Origin: Diphasiastrum complanatum
Taxonomy: Eukaryota > Streptophyta > Lycopodiopsida > Lycopodiales > Lycopodiaceae
Direction of reading: 5' to 3'
Assembly (NCBI GenBank): GCA_029204225.1
Contig: CM055110.1
Coordinates: forward strand, 43,567,862 to 43,631,861
DNA length: 64,000 bases
How positions within the stretch are numbered: position 1 is the stretch's first letter; each line of letters starts with the position of its first letter. The notes under the pieces were generated by a model. The model made no database searches. It had not been told where the DNA came from and saw only the letters and a program-made list of their open reading frames with translations. The position numbers were made by a program, and so were the translations under genes. Below, in pieces: positions 11,915 to 22,529 of the stretch.

Positions 11915-12475
11915 TTAAATATCAAGAGGTAAAAAGAAATTAGTCGCATGAAAAACCTCTAATGCATAAAAAGCCCAAAAGTGTATACCATTGGCATGAA
12001 CTGCAGCAAACCTGTATGTAGAAACACCAGGAGACTGAAGGATGCCCGTGTACTCATCTAGAAAGATCCCAACATATAATACCAATAAGTGATAGTGACC
12101 ATTTGGCAAATATCCTCGGATGGAAAATGTGTTAACGGTAAGGGCCAAAGGCGCATGAATCATGTCAAGAACCGTAGCAATATCATGAGGCAGATCACAA
12201 ACCTCAAGCAGAGATCCATGGAGTAAAGCGAAAGAAGATACAACGTGATCACCAATAGCGAGGGAACCATCAAACGTGGACCCGTGAAGAACCCCATAGA
12301 AATCAGCAGGAACATCGGCCATAACAGACTCGAGAGATGGAGATATAGAGACCAATGGAGAAGCTATTGCACCAACCACCGAACCAAGAGGGCTATCTGA
12401 GGTATGCGTAAAAGCAATAGTAGAAATACCACTAAGGTATACGGCCTCAATATCAATGAAACCAGGAATGACCAC
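11915..12475 (-). CDS. Unrecognised coding stretch in element C, replacing pol
   Basis: A 186-codon open frame that I do not recognise. Segments such as SPGVSTYRFAAVHANGIHFW and LDEYTGIL recur in the related element at 63640-64000 with a few changes, so the sequence is a family feature. LDEYTGIL resembles LDEYAVFLDAYL in the 12364-14184 ORF, hinting at a shared repeated domain. Downstream, two copies of an AGGTCCAAATGAAAACC-type repeat lie near 11790 and 11875. It may be a captured host segment or simply non-coding DNA that stayed open. Confidence 0.4.
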   Translation of the reverse strand: MVIPGFIDIEAVYLSGISTIAFTHTSDSPLGSVVGAIASPLVSISPSLESVMADVPADFYGVLHGSTFDGSLAIGDHVVSSFALLHGSLLEVCDLPHDIATVLDMIHAPLALTVNTFSIRGYLPNGHYHLLVLYVGIFLDEYTGILQSPGVSTYRFAAVHANGIHFWAFYALEVFHATNFFLPLDI

Positions 12476-14184
12476 TGAATACGATATCTGTGAATCAAGG
12501 CATATAGGCGCAAGGCACGCAGCAACAACCTGTAAATACGGAGCAACATCAACCTAAGGAAGAGGACCCACGGATGGTGAAAGTGAAGCAGTAATTGATG
12601 TACTCTAAATGGAAAGAAGAGCTGCATCGTGAGCCTTTGGCAAGCTACGCATAAACTGCTTCCCGGTAACCAACTGATAGTCACCCTGGGAATCAATACC
12701 AACAAGTGAATGATGATGACCATCATGAGTAAAGGAAAGTGTCTGCTGAGAGAGATCCACAGCAATAGTACCAAGTGAAGAGAACTAGTCTGCACCAAAA
12801 ATAATGTCATAGCGCTCCAGAGGAATGATGTAGAAATCTGCTTGACCAAAAAATCACCAATGCGATAATCCAAGCCCTGAAACATCTGAGAATTGGGAAA
12901 AGAATGGGAACGAGCAACCTCAACACTGAGAGGTTGGGAAGCAGGAACAGGTGTAGCACGAATCCTGGTGGAAATATAACTGCTAATAAATGAATGTGTA
13001 CTGCTTGTATCCACTAAAGAAATATACTCTTGCCCCGCATCTAGAATAATATGATCCACAAATGGAAAAACATACGTAGGCATAATAACAGAAGCATCAA
13101 TTGATAAGTTCTGGCCTAAATATGCATCTAGAAAAACCGCATACTCATCTAGACGGGTATCAGCAAAATAAACTAGTGAGTATACAATAGGACCATCATG
13201 AAATGTATAACCATATGCCATATGGAGATCTACTGGAGAAGCCAAAGCATCTGAAAGAGCAACTGCAGACCCATGAATAATATCGAAATAAGGAGCATAG
13301 GTGACAACATCTATAGCATGGCGCTCAGGAACATGAGTAGCATCAAAGTACTCAACAACATTATCAAAGCATGCAACATCGGCAATAGTAGCAAGGCATA
13401 CTATATCAATATCAAAGCATGGAGCAATATCATAGCATGCAACAACATCGGTAGCAACATCAAAGCATGCAACTGCATCATCAATAGTATCATAGCATGC
13501 TATATCAGTATCAAGGACCATATCAGCCGCAACCTGTATATGTGAATCAGCATTAATACTAACCTGTATATGTGACTCTGACTCACTATGGGATACAATG
13601 ACGAGCTCAGGTAGATCAATAACTATCTCAAGTGATTCAGGCAACTCGTTCACACTGTGTGATATAGAATCATCCTCATGTGTATCACTAGCAATGTGTG
13701 AATCAACCTCATGTGAATCGCTAGAAATATGTGACTCTATCTCTAGTTGTCTTGCACAAGAAAATGGAACCTCGCATATGGAAAAATGCTCACGAGAGGA
13801 ATTAGAAGGAGTAGAACTCTCAAGACCTATAATACCACTCGTAAGAGCGACAGGAGGAACAATTACAGAATTATCATCGGAAAATATAAGAAGGCAAAGT
13901 ACTGGTAGAAAGTCATGCCACTCAGAGATAGGCGGATGAGAATGGACATAGTCAAACCACTTCGACCTAGCAGAACCCTTTAAGAGAACAATTGCATCAA
14001 GAATCTTATTAGGACCTGGACAAGTTGGCCGAGAAGTATCAAAGTAATACTGAAGACATGTGAGCCATTTGTCGAACATATGTTCAGATGGTATATCACT
14101 ATTAAAAACAAAAAGATAATCTAAAGGGGATAGAGACCGAAAATCAGAAGTCATGATAAAAAATAAAAAGAATATGTAACCCAA
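12364..14184 (-). CDS. Element C gag-protease ORF (606 codons) with an Asp/Cys-rich repetitive insert
   Basis: The N-terminal third looks like retrotransposon gag (DKWLTCLQYYFD, then KILDAIVLLKGSARSKWF). The middle, roughly residues 165-290, is low in complexity, with repeated short units such as ACFDV, ACYDI and PCFDI plus Ser/Asp/His-rich tracts. A protease follows (LVDTSSTHSFISSY, matching LVDTGSTHSF of element F, but with the active-site Gly changed to Ser). No zinc knuckle is seen, unlike F. The frame leaves the F-like sequence at about 12860 through a frameshift, so the ORF's last 150 or so residues are probably out of frame. Confidence 0.7.
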   Translation of the reverse strand: MGYIFFLFFIMTSDFRSLSPLDYLFVFNSDIPSEHMFDKWLTCLQYYFDTSRPTCPGPNKILDAIVLLKGSARSKWFDYVHSHPPISEWHDFLPVLCLLIFSDDNSVIVPPVALTSGIIGLESSTPSNSSREHFSICEVPFSCARQLEIESHISSDSHEVDSHIASDTHEDDSISHSVNELPESLEIVIDLPELVIVSHSESESHIQVSINADSHIQVAADMVLDTDIACYDTIDDAVACFDVATDVVACYDIAPCFDIDIVCLATIADVACFDNVVEYFDATHVPERHAIDVVTYAPYFDIIHGSAVALSDALASPVDLHMAYGYTFHDGPIVYSLVYFADTRLDEYAVFLDAYLGQNLSIDASVIMPTYVFPFVDHIILDAGQEYISLVDTSSTHSFISSYISTRIRATPVPASQPLSVEVARSHSFPNSQMFQGLDYRIGDFLVKQISTSFLWSAMTLFLVQTSSLHLVLLLWISLSRHFPLLMMVIIIHLLVLIPRVTISWLPGSSLCVACQRLTMQLFFPFRVHQLLLHFHHPWVLFLRLMLLRIYRLLLRALRLYALIHRYRIQWSFLVSLILRPYTLVVFLLLLLRIPQIALLVRWLVQ

Positions 14185-14918
14185 TGATCCAAATAATTTG
14201 GGTGGTTTGTATTTTTATATTTTATAGTGGAGCGTAGAAAACGAAGAAAAAGTGAAAAACGAAGAAAAAGTGAAAAACGAAATCAACGATGAAAATGAAT
14301 TATGGAATTGAGACGCAAATGGAACGGAAACTAATAACAGATAACGAAAGACAAAATGAAAAATGCGATGGACAACACAAACTACAAAATGGAATGGAAA
14401 TAACAAAACAATAGCCACAGGCAAAAAGTTAAGCCAGGCAAGACGCTAATCAAGTGGACGAACTGAAGGAGAGGACATAAGTCGTCACAACAGGTAGGTA
14501 GTACCTCGCAACTGCAAACGAGAGTAACAAATAGTGTAGGTATAACCTCGCAACTGCAAACGAGAGCGTGCTGAAAATGGTACTAAAATGAAGAGATACC
14601 GGGCAGCCACCAAATAGAGACAAAAAATGTTTTTGGGCTGCTTTGTAGCTAAAAATCATGCGAAATGAACTGTGTATAGGCTGTAGAAAGCTGCTGGAAA
14701 TGTGCACGGACAGCCACCGATCAAATCTGTCAAGGAACCGCGTTGGAGCTGGAAATTTTGCCAAGTATTGGGGCCAAATGAGGCGCTGGACAGCCACCAA
14801 GTAATGCTGCAAGAGATGCTGGAAAAAATGTGTCGAAAAGGTTGGAAAACAGCGAATATGAAGGCTGTAAAAATGCGCGGACAGCAAATGTAAAGGCTGG
14901 AAAAATAGCAAGTATGAG

Positions 14919-15290
14919 AGTTACAAGCTAAGATTCACTAGCTATGCTAGAAAGCAGGACTTAAGCTAGAAAGCAAGAAGAGAGAATGCTTAAGGAGGCT
15001 AAAGAGGAGCAATCATCATAAACTGAATAAAGGAATACAATGCTGCCCTACTTATACCCTCTCCCTGAATCGAATAGAGGATTCAAAAAAGGGAGGGAAA
15101 AAGGATTTGGAGGGAAAATAGTGCGCCCTCCCAATAGGAGGACCCCCACTCCAAATCAACGTGACCAAGTCCTAAAAATATGACCAAATAGGGCCCAAGG
15201 CTAGTATATGAATAGAAAAGGGCCCTTAGGCCTGCTTATGCATGAATAAAAGAATGGACGCGGCGAATGTAATGAGCCAAGTCCATAACT
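14919..15290 (-). mobile_element. LTR of the AG...CT family (element C / adjoining fragment)
   Basis: A 372-base LTR on the plus strand from AGTTACAAGCTAAG to GTCCATAACT, closely matching the LTR of element D at 31041-31376. On its right, TGCAGGGGAG (minus strand) looks like the polypurine tract expected next to a 3' LTR. On its left lies element C leader, though the primer-binding site is missing. The LTR therefore seems to be shared by two internal regions. Confidence 0.75.
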
Positions 15291-15751
15291 CTCCCCTGCA
15301 GAAAAACAAAGCCCTCCACCGGCTAACAAGCACAATGACTATCTAGAACAATAAGGTAAGCATGCTAGATACTGAAAAATCACGAACTAATGGAAATACT
15401 GATGGAGAGGACATAAATCGTCACAACAGATACCCCAAAAGTATCATAACTGTGTAAATCAAGTACTAAGCAAATACTACAAACAAAACATAAAAGAATA
15501 GTCATAGCTAGCCGAATCATGAAGTAGAGGGAACGTCTACAATGACATATGTAGTAGAGGAGAGAACTTAAGCCATGAGGGATCGAGCCTGCTCTGCCAA
15601 TAACTCTGGCTCTGTAGGAAATGTGTCACAAGCCAGTCTCTCCAAGCTCGTGAATCCTAGAAGCTGGTGTGTAGAATCAACCTCCCAACCATAGGCACCC
15701 CCTCCTTGAGTCCTACCTGCTATTCCCGTCAACTGGCACATGGCATCCACC
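15291..15751 (-). mobile_element. 3' internal remnant of an F-type gypsy element
   Basis: The minus strand encodes a chromodomain-distal pol tail (EPELLAEQARSLMA and stop near 15571), comparable with SLADQARALAALVDSS of element F. A piece resembling the F-family leader (GAGAGGACATAAATCGTCAC, near 15405) also occurs, so the segment is rearranged. It ends where the LTR of element A seems to begin. Confidence 0.5.
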
Positions 15752-16099
15752 TGTGGGTGATCAATCCACTTGGCATGCCTAGCCCCTGTGACCTGTGAAT
15801 ACTGAGTGACTCATAGGGTACCACCCCCGTGCCCTGCCAAAGACCTGTGACCCTCTTGGTCACCCCGACTACTTGCCGGCTAGCATCTCATCACTGACGG
15901 CTAGGGTCCCGACGGTCAAGACACACCGCGTCTCTGACAACTTGTCAGGCGGCCACACCGGGTCACTGCTCGTGACGCACCGGTCCCAACTTGGGACAGA
16001 TGTCCTCCTCGATCACCGGCCCTTGCCAATACTTGGCCTCAGGCCCTCTGGTGACCGGCCGTGCCAAGGTCATGATAGAGTCGTAACTGGACTCTAACA
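15752..16099 (-). mobile_element. 3' LTR of decayed gypsy element A (left edge approximate)
   Basis: The right edge is defined by ...GGACTCTAACA (LTR start TGTTAGAGTCC on the minus strand) next to a polypurine tract, GAGGAGGGAAGGAT on the minus strand (16113-16100). The left edge near 15752 is inferred from the end of recognisable pol-tail sequence. No partner LTR was found near 27 kb, where the 5' end of A is missing. Confidence 0.55.
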
Positions 16100-16114
16100 A
16101 TCCTTCCCTCCTCT

Positions 16115-16671
16115 GGCAAGGCATCGGTCCTCGATGACAAACTCTGGGTAAGACTTCTGCAACGCCTGTCGTGTCCCCAGGTAGCATCTGACAACGAATG
16201 CCCTTTCTAGGTTACTAGATACTCTTGAAGGAGACAATTCCGTAATCGTCGCTCCCTCGATCTAGGATTCTGTCTGGTCCATAACCTGTGGTGTCTTTCT
16301 CCTCAAGAGACACTAGACCTTCCACCAGGCTATCGCCATCGTGCAAACATTTCGTCAATTTGCTAACATGGAATACTGGATGCACCTTGCATCCTACAGG
16401 TAGCTGTAGCTTATAAGCTACTTGGCTCACCTTCTTAATAATCAACCATGGTCCACAATACCTAGGAGATAACTTGGCGCACTTTCCTATGCGTAGTACC
16501 TTCGACTTCGAAGGGACTAGTAAATACACCCAATCTCCATTCTCAAATTCCCGATAGGTACGGTTCTCACGAGCATAACTCTATGCCCTAGCTACAGCTT
16601 TGGACAAGTTATCTCGTGCCAACTCTAGCTTCTGCTGCATCTGAGCCAAAAACTCTACAGCACTAGGTACC
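16115..16671 (-). pseudogene. Element A integrase C-terminus and chromodomain (distal part, separated by B)
   Basis: The minus strand encodes the integrase C-terminal domain (KLSPRYCGPWLI, then HPVFHVSKLTK) and then a degraded chromodomain (EYLVT, stop, KGHSLSDATW) with a frameshift. The upstream edge at 16671 is the insertion point of element B. The reading continues on the other side of B at 22888 (GIPHRV joined to PSAVEF), showing that A was whole before B inserted. Confidence 0.82.
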
Positions 16672-17029
16672 TGTAATAGATCCTAACACCACAGTAGGGC
16701 AAACACTAACTGATCCACCCAACCTTGCCTACTCCCTGATATAGAGTAAGCCCCTCCTAGCCCAGTGTGAGGACTGGTAGCATGCTACTGCCAAGTGTCG
16801 GCCACGTGGCACTGACGTGGCCGACTGCACGTCGGGACCCAACTGGGGGCCCTATCCTGCTGACAGGGTCCCTAGGCTGTGTTAGGCCCGCCATGGCTAT
16901 GGACCGTGCTGGGGCACACTACTCACACTGTCTTGCCCTGTTGGTCATGTACGCTGGACACGACCCTGACTGTGGTATCTGACCTATCTGTGTTCTCTAG
17001 GGTTCGGCACTGGTTACGAGCTCGTAACA
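16672..17029 (-). mobile_element. 3' LTR of element B
   Basis: Ends are TG...CA. Contains ACGT-core motifs (CCACGTGG, TGACGTGG, GCACGTCGG) at about 16802-16834. Matches the 5' LTR without visible difference. Confidence 0.93.
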
Positions 17030-17045
17030 CTCCCTCCCCCTTAAG
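17030..17045 (-). promoter_or_regulatory. Polypurine tract of element B
   Basis: Minus strand CTTAAGGGGGAGGGAG directly abutting the 3' LTR start TGTTACGAG; the expected plus-strand primer site. Confidence 0.88.
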
Positions 17046-19179
17046 AACCGTCTTGGTCCTCTAAGACAAAGTCTGGAAAAATCTTGCGAAGGACGCTGCC
17101 TCTTTCCCAAGTGGCATTCTCAACAGGCTGATCATTCCACTTAACCAGATATTCTCGGTATAGAGTATGACGAGTCTGCGTCTCTCTACTATCAAGAATC
17201 TCCTCTGGTTCATGTGGAGGTTGTTGAGGATCCAATGGGAGAACTAGAACACTGTCCCCTACCAGATTATCTGATCTGGTTAAGGCTTTTCGTAACTGAC
17301 TTACATGAAAAACTGGAAAAACCTTACTGCTGTGTGGGAGTTCTAGTTCATAGGTGACCTCGCCTAGTCTCCTACTGATGGTAAAGGGACCACAATACCT
17401 TGGAGACAACTTAGCACACACTCCTGATTTGAGGGTTTTAGAGTCAACTGGGACTCTCAAGTAGACTTTCTCACCAGTGGAGAACTGCACATCCCGTCTG
17501 TGTGGATCTGCATAATGCCTGGCTCGATCCTGGGATTGTCTAATGCTACGCTTAGCATGTTCTATCATCTGGTTTAGGTCTTCTAAAAAGTTTCTGGCTG
17601 CTTCAACTTTTTCTTGTTTAAACCCTACAGCTGTGGGTGAGCGTGGCTGAAAACCGTACATCAGCATAAATGGGCTGTATCCCGTAGCTGAATGTTTGGT
17701 ACTGTTGTAAGCAAACTCTAATATCGAGAGATACTCCTCCCAATTAGTCTGCCTCTTGCTGACGTATGCACGAAGCATATCCTCCAGCACTTGATTTACC
17801 CTTTCTGTTTGACCGTCCGTCTGTGGATGGTCGGTGGTACTCATATTAAGTTTAGTATGGAGATGATGGAATACTGCCTTCCAAAAATTTCCAGTAAACT
17901 TACTGTCCCGGTCGCTGACTATGCCGGAAGGTAGACCGTACAATTTAAATAGCCCGTCTACAAACAACCTCGCTAACTCTGGAGCTCTAACGGTTGTTTT
18001 GGTCGGAATAAAATGAGCCATTTTGGTCAGACGGTCAACTGTGACCCATATAGCGTCATTACCCTTTTGGGTTTTAGGCAGGCCTACTATAAAATCCATG
18101 GAGATACTCTCCCATTTACCAGCTGGTATTTCTAAGGGATGCAACAACCCTCCTGCCTTTAAACGCTCTGCTTTATTTACTTGACATTTCTGGCAACTGG
18201 TTACATACTGGTGGACGTCCTTTTTCATACTGGGCCAGAAAAATTGCCTACGAAGAAGCTCATAGGTCTTCTGTATGCCTGGGTGTCCCGCGCTAGGATT
18301 GTCATGACATTCATATAGGACCTGCTGCCTCTAATCCTCTGAATTGGGGACACATACTCTATCTCTATAGAGCAAGTACTCATCCTGAATGGAATACTGT
18401 TTCCATTTGAATCCTTGAGTCAACTGACCCTCAACCACTGGGGTTTGCTTGGGTGATACAGGCTCAGAATCCTCAACGTCATCTGATGACGTATACTCGG
18501 ACTCATCATCATCCTCAACGGAAGCTGCCGTATTCTTGGATGAACTGGCACCAGCCCCGGGAACAGGTTCTGGAGTCTGTAACTGTCTGTTCTGGACTGA
18601 GTTCCAGATAATAGAGAAGAATGCATCATGCTGGCATTTCCCTCTCAAGGACTCGAGTAACTCATTACGAATCTGAGTAAAACTCAGCTCGTTTATCATA
18701 GGCATTCTGCTAAGGGCATCTGCTACTGTATTGAATTTTCCACGCCTATATCTGATAGACATGTCAAACTCTTGCATCAACTCTGCCCAACGAGCTTTCC
18801 GACCTCTAAGCTCAGGTTGATTGCAAAGGTATCTGAGACTCTCATGGTCTGTCAGGACCTCAAAGTTGGCACCATACAAATAATGCCTCCAAGTCTTAAG
18901 GGCATGGACTATAGAAAAGAGTTCCTTTTCATAGGCACTATACCTAGTCTGTGCTGGCTCGAGTTTTTTACTCTCGAACGCAACTGGTCGTCCACCCTGA
19001 GTTAGCACAGCACCTACTGCAAAGTCGCTAGCATCTGTTTCGACCACAAATGGCTGATTGGGGTCGACGACTTTTAAAACTGGCGCTGTAGCTAAGGCTG
19101 TTTTGAGAGCATCAAAGCTCTCCTGTTGTGCAGACTCCCAAATGAACTCCTTTCCCTTCCCCTTAAGAAGATTTGTCAT
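17041..19179 (-). pseudogene. Element B pol, second part: RNase H, integrase, chromodomain
   Basis: Two readings in the same frame are separated by a TAG at about 18328. The first (19179-18331) carries the end of RT and RNase H (FVVETDASDFAVGAVL, ALKTWRHYLYG). The second (18228-17041) carries the integrase zinc finger (CQKCQVNKAERL), the catalytic core (SMDFIVGLPKTQKG, then GIVSDRDSKFTGNFW) and the GPF region (LSPRYCGPFTI). A chromodomain (REYLVKWNDQPVENATWE) lies about 40 residues from the end. Apart from the stops the region looks intact. Confidence 0.9.
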
Positions 19180-19212
19180 AGGGACTGCTATCTGAGCATA
19201 TTCCTTGACAAA

Positions 19213-21819
19213 TCATCTGTAATATCCCGCCAGACCAAGAAAGATTTGAAGTTCCAAAATATTCTGAGGTCTCAGCCAACTGAGTATGGCTTTAACCTTA
19301 TTTGGGTCCATCTTAATCCCATCTGAAGAGATAATGTGACCCAAATATGCTACTTCTTCAACGAAGAATTCACACTTGGATTGTTTAGCATAAAGCTTAT
19401 GCTTTCTGAGCAGTCGAAACACCTTTCTGAGGTGTTTTAGATGCTCCTTCCTCGTTTTGCTGTAGACGAGGATGTCATCTAAAAATACGACTACAAACTT
19501 ACCCAAGTATGGTCTGAGGACACTGTTCATCAAGGTCATAAAGGTAGCTGGAGCATTTGTGAGCCCAAATGGCATCACCTTAAACTCATAATGACCGTGA
19601 CGAGTCCTAAAAGCTGTTTTCGAGACATCTTCCGATTTTATACGGACTTGATGATATCCCAATCTGAGGTCTATTTTGCTGAAAAACTTAGCCCCGTCGA
19701 GTTGATCAAACAACTCGTCTGCCCGAGGCATAGGGTATTTATTCTTAATTGTGACTTTATTGAGGGCTCTGTAATCTACGCAAAGACGCATAGACCCCTC
19801 TTTCTTTTTCACCAATAGGACTGGTGAGGCCCATGGTGAACTACTGGTCTGAATTTGGCCTTTCCCAAGATAGTCTGTTAACTGCCTAGTTATTTCTTCA
19901 TCCTCTGTTCGGCTGACCCGATACGAAGGTTTAGAAACAGGTGCTGTACCTGGTACTAGGTTTATTACATGATCTACCTCTCTGCTAGGTGGTAAACCAT
20001 GTGGCAAATCTTCAGGAAAAACATCTTTAAATTTAGACAATAAAGTTTCTAATTTACTGATTTTCTGCTGAATAGAACTGGAAATAGAAACTTCAGGAAT
20101 AAACTGAAAGTCACATAAGAATACCTGATGGTCTTCGTCTCCGATTAGCTGACAGAGCTCTGAACTGCAGACCATAGGGCTGTTGGGAACATCATGCTCC
20201 CCATGCAACTGGATCTCTCGGCCTTTATACTGAAAGCTGAGGGTGTTCTCCTGATAGTTTCTGTGGAGGGAAGGTCCTAAACTGTAGAGCCAATCTCTCC
20301 CGAGAACAATGTCTGTTCGATCCAGGTGCATTATCTGAAAGTTTATTTGATCTTGGTACCCCTGAATACCAAGATTTAACTTACTTACCATAGTTTCCCA
20401 TATTTTTTTATCTTCACCCTTAGCTAATGAAACTATGTACCTATGCTGACTAGGTACTTCTGGTAGTTTAAGCTTTTTAACCAGGGTGTGGTTGATGAAA
20501 TTATGGGTTGCCCCATCATCAACCATGACTCTTACTGACTGGTTACCAACTTTCCCATGCATACGTACTAGGTCATGCGGCCCAAAGCTGAAGGGTCTCG
20601 CTAGCATTGCAGAGGTGAGCTGGCAACAGTGTTCATGATCTTCATGATACACTTTGATCTCGGAAGCTGCTGAGTTACTGGGGAAACATACAGTCTGAAC
20701 AAGATGAACTTGTTTTTTATCTTTTTTAGTGAAAGGCCCCTTGGGACACTGTCTGACTGTGTGTCCCTTGCCCATACACACAAAGCACAAACGTTCTTGT
20801 TTGGCTTTCTCAAAATCATCTGGTTTTAAGGGCTGTATGAGTGAAGGGCGTTTCTGAGGAGCTTCACCTTTAAATTTATCTTCTTTCTTTCTTTTTAAAA
20901 ATTTCTTTTTAAATTGAAAGTCTTTCTGAGGAAGCTGCTCAGAAAGTGGTTGCTGTCTCGCTCTCTTCCTACCCACTGAATCATCATAGATTTGAGCATA
21001 TCTGAGAGCTTGCTCAAGGGTAGTAGGCGAGTTTCTCTGGACCTCTACTTTATATTCATCTTTGAGGCCACGGACAAATCCCCTGATTTTTTGATAGTCA
21101 TCCATATTTTTAATCTTTAAAATTGCCTCTCGATACTGCGAGATATATTGGATGAGGGACTTGTCCATTACTGTTCTTTCCCAGGCTTCCCAGGCTCTAT
21201 CAAGTTCATTCTCTGGTAGAAATTCTCTTAGGAAAGCTTCTTCAAAAGCTTTCCATGACCGGGGAGTCTGCCCAGTCTCCTGGAGATTTAACCACCACTT
21301 ATAGGCCATAGGCCCTAAAGAAAGACTGGCCTCAATTGCTTGCAAATGGTCAGGGGTCTGTTTAAGAGCATGAATGTTCTTCCATTTGCTGAGGAAGGTT
21401 TGTAGAATATCTGCATTTCTATCCTTCTCTTCCCCATTAAAAGTAGGAGGCTTTAAATCTTTAAAAACACTGGGGTGAGACCGTAAAGTCTCACCCGAAA
21501 CTGATGGAAGTGGAGAAGGGGATAACTGAGAAGTGGAGGGAAGGCTTCCTTTCGTGGAGCTCAAAATCAAGTTTTTGAGTTCAGCGAACGAGTCGTCCAC
21601 ACTGGACTTGAAATTGGCTAATGCCAGCTTCAGTTCATCCACTTCTGTTACCAATTGGAGGAACTGCTCCTTGGTAACCAGTTCGTCGAGTTCTTCGGCG
21701 AACTGTTCCTGTTCTTCTACTTCCATGGGTTCCTTCCCTTTTCTGTAAGCCAAGGCTTCTGTTTCAAGTTCGTCGAAGCCTCTCTCCTGGGGTTGATCAG
21801 GTCCCTGAGGAGTGGTCAT
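19213..21819 (-). CDS. Element B gag-protease-RT polyprotein, first part (868 codons)
   Basis: Starts at the ATG at 21819 (MTTPQGPDQ). Gag spans residues about 120-280, followed by a basic stretch and a CCHC zinc knuckle at about 345-358 ([14 protein letters not shown]). The protease has DDGATHNFI at about residue 433 instead of the usual DSGAT. RT begins near residue 600 and has the active-site motif [10 protein letters not shown] at about 800. The frame ends at a TGA (about 19210) where homologues read YRRFV, so a CGA-to-TGA change is likely. The rest of pol follows in the same frame. Confidence 0.93.
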   Translation of the reverse strand: MTTPQGPDQPQERGFDELETEALAYRKGKEPMEVEEQEQFAEELDELVTKEQFLQLVTEVDELKLALANFKSSVDDSFAELKNLILSSTKGSLPSTSQLSPSPLPSVSGETLRSHPSVFKDLKPPTFNGEEKDRNADILQTFLSKWKNIHALKQTPDHLQAIEASLSLGPMAYKWWLNLQETGQTPRSWKAFEEAFLREFLPENELDRAWEAWERTVMDKSLIQYISQYREAILKIKNMDDYQKIRGFVRGLKDEYKVEVQRNSPTTLEQALRYAQIYDDSVGRKRARQQPLSEQLPQKDFQFKKKFLKRKKEDKFKGEAPQKRPSLIQPLKPDDFEKAKQERLCFVCMGKGHTVRQCPKGPFTKKDKKQVHLVQTVCFPSNSAASEIKVYHEDHEHCCQLTSAMLARPFSFGPHDLVRMHGKVGNQSVRVMVDDGATHNFINHTLVKKLKLPEVPSQHRYIVSLAKGEDKKIWETMVSKLNLGIQGYQDQINFQIMHLDRTDIVLGRDWLYSLGPSLHRNYQENTLSFQYKGREIQLHGEHDVPNSPMVCSSELCQLIGDEDHQVFLCDFQFIPEVSISSSIQQKISKLETLLSKFKDVFPEDLPHGLPPSREVDHVINLVPGTAPVSKPSYRVSRTEDEEITRQLTDYLGKGQIQTSSSPWASPVLLVKKKEGSMRLCVDYRALNKVTIKNKYPMPRADELFDQLDGAKFFSKIDLRLGYHQVRIKSEDVSKTAFRTRHGHYEFKVMPFGLTNAPATFMTLMNSVLRPYLGKFVVVFLDDILVYSKTRKEHLKHLRKVFRLLRKHKLYAKQSKCEFFVEEVAYLGHIISSDGIKMDPNKVKAILSWLRPQNILELQIFLGLAGYYR

Positions 21820-22515
21820 CTTCGAAACTGAAAGAGAGCTACCTTAACTTCTGAAGGAAAAAAGTCTAAAAGACTAATTTACAACTGTACAAGGGAAAGG
21901 AAAGATGACTTAGCTGTTTCTGAGGACTGTACTTCCAAAGAAAGAATGAAGAGGAACCCTTTCAGCTCTTTTCCCCAAAATTTCAGACCTGCTGTTCCGA
22001 AAAATGCCAGTTTGAAGCTTCAAAACGGTGCTAAATTTCCCGGTTTTTTGATGATAGTAGCTCGCTGGTCTGATAGGAATCCTCTTGCTCCAAATCTCTG
22101 ACGTTGGGGCCCAAAAACTTGTTGAAAAACCAGATTTTCAGAAGTACTGGCAGCGCTGGCCCTGCTCCTCTTTTTTGGCTTCAAACTCGCTGAGAACCAG
22201 TAACTTTTTCCCTGGAAATCGGATGTAGGTCTCTGACTGTACAGCGATGGAGGTGCTGGCTTCTTCCTACTCTAATTTCGCTGGGAAAACTATAGAGAAT
22301 CCTCTCAACTCAGTGGGAAACAGCTGTTTTTTCAGCGAGTTACCTACACTTGGAATCTGACTCCTTGCTACTGTGATTTCTCAGTGGAAATCAGAAGTTT
22401 GAAGGCTGCTCCTACAGCGATCCTCCTCCTCTATTCCTCTCTGAGAATCTGAGAAACACTTCCTATCTTCTGATAGCTTTCTCTACTACTGTCTTGAACT
22501 CCCTAGGATGGAGAT

Positions 22516-22528
22516 GGCTCTGATACCA
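22516..22528 (-). promoter_or_regulatory. Primer-binding site of element B
   Basis: Minus strand TGGTATCAGAGCC, one base inside the 5' LTR edge. The TGGTATCAGAGC core is the usual initiator-Met tRNA primer site of plant LTR elements. Confidence 0.9.
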
Positions 22529-22529
22529 G

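Larger units (their letters stand above)
11526..14918 (-). mobile_element. Non-autonomous gypsy-like element C: gag and protease kept, RT and integrase replaced
   Basis: Read on the minus strand: leader (14918-14185), gag and aspartic protease (14184 downward), then a stretch still matching element F (LPKAHDAALL near 12620). Where F and D go on to reverse transcriptase (PQVISDLLH), C instead has about 1 kb of unrelated sequence. No RT, RNase H or integrase motifs are found. The leader contains GAGAGGACATAAGTCGTCAC, also present in F's leader near 57340. The adjoining LTR at 14919-15290 is of the F/D type. The element probably relied on a related element for enzymes. Confidence 0.72.

Noticed and set aside
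13273-13939. Plus-strand open frames at 13273-13545 and 13598-13939
   Set aside because: They are shadows of the repetitive minus-strand gag-protease ORF of element C.
15873-16187. Small ORFs inside 15750-16190
   Set aside because: They lie in the LTR of element A and its edge; no protein similarity.
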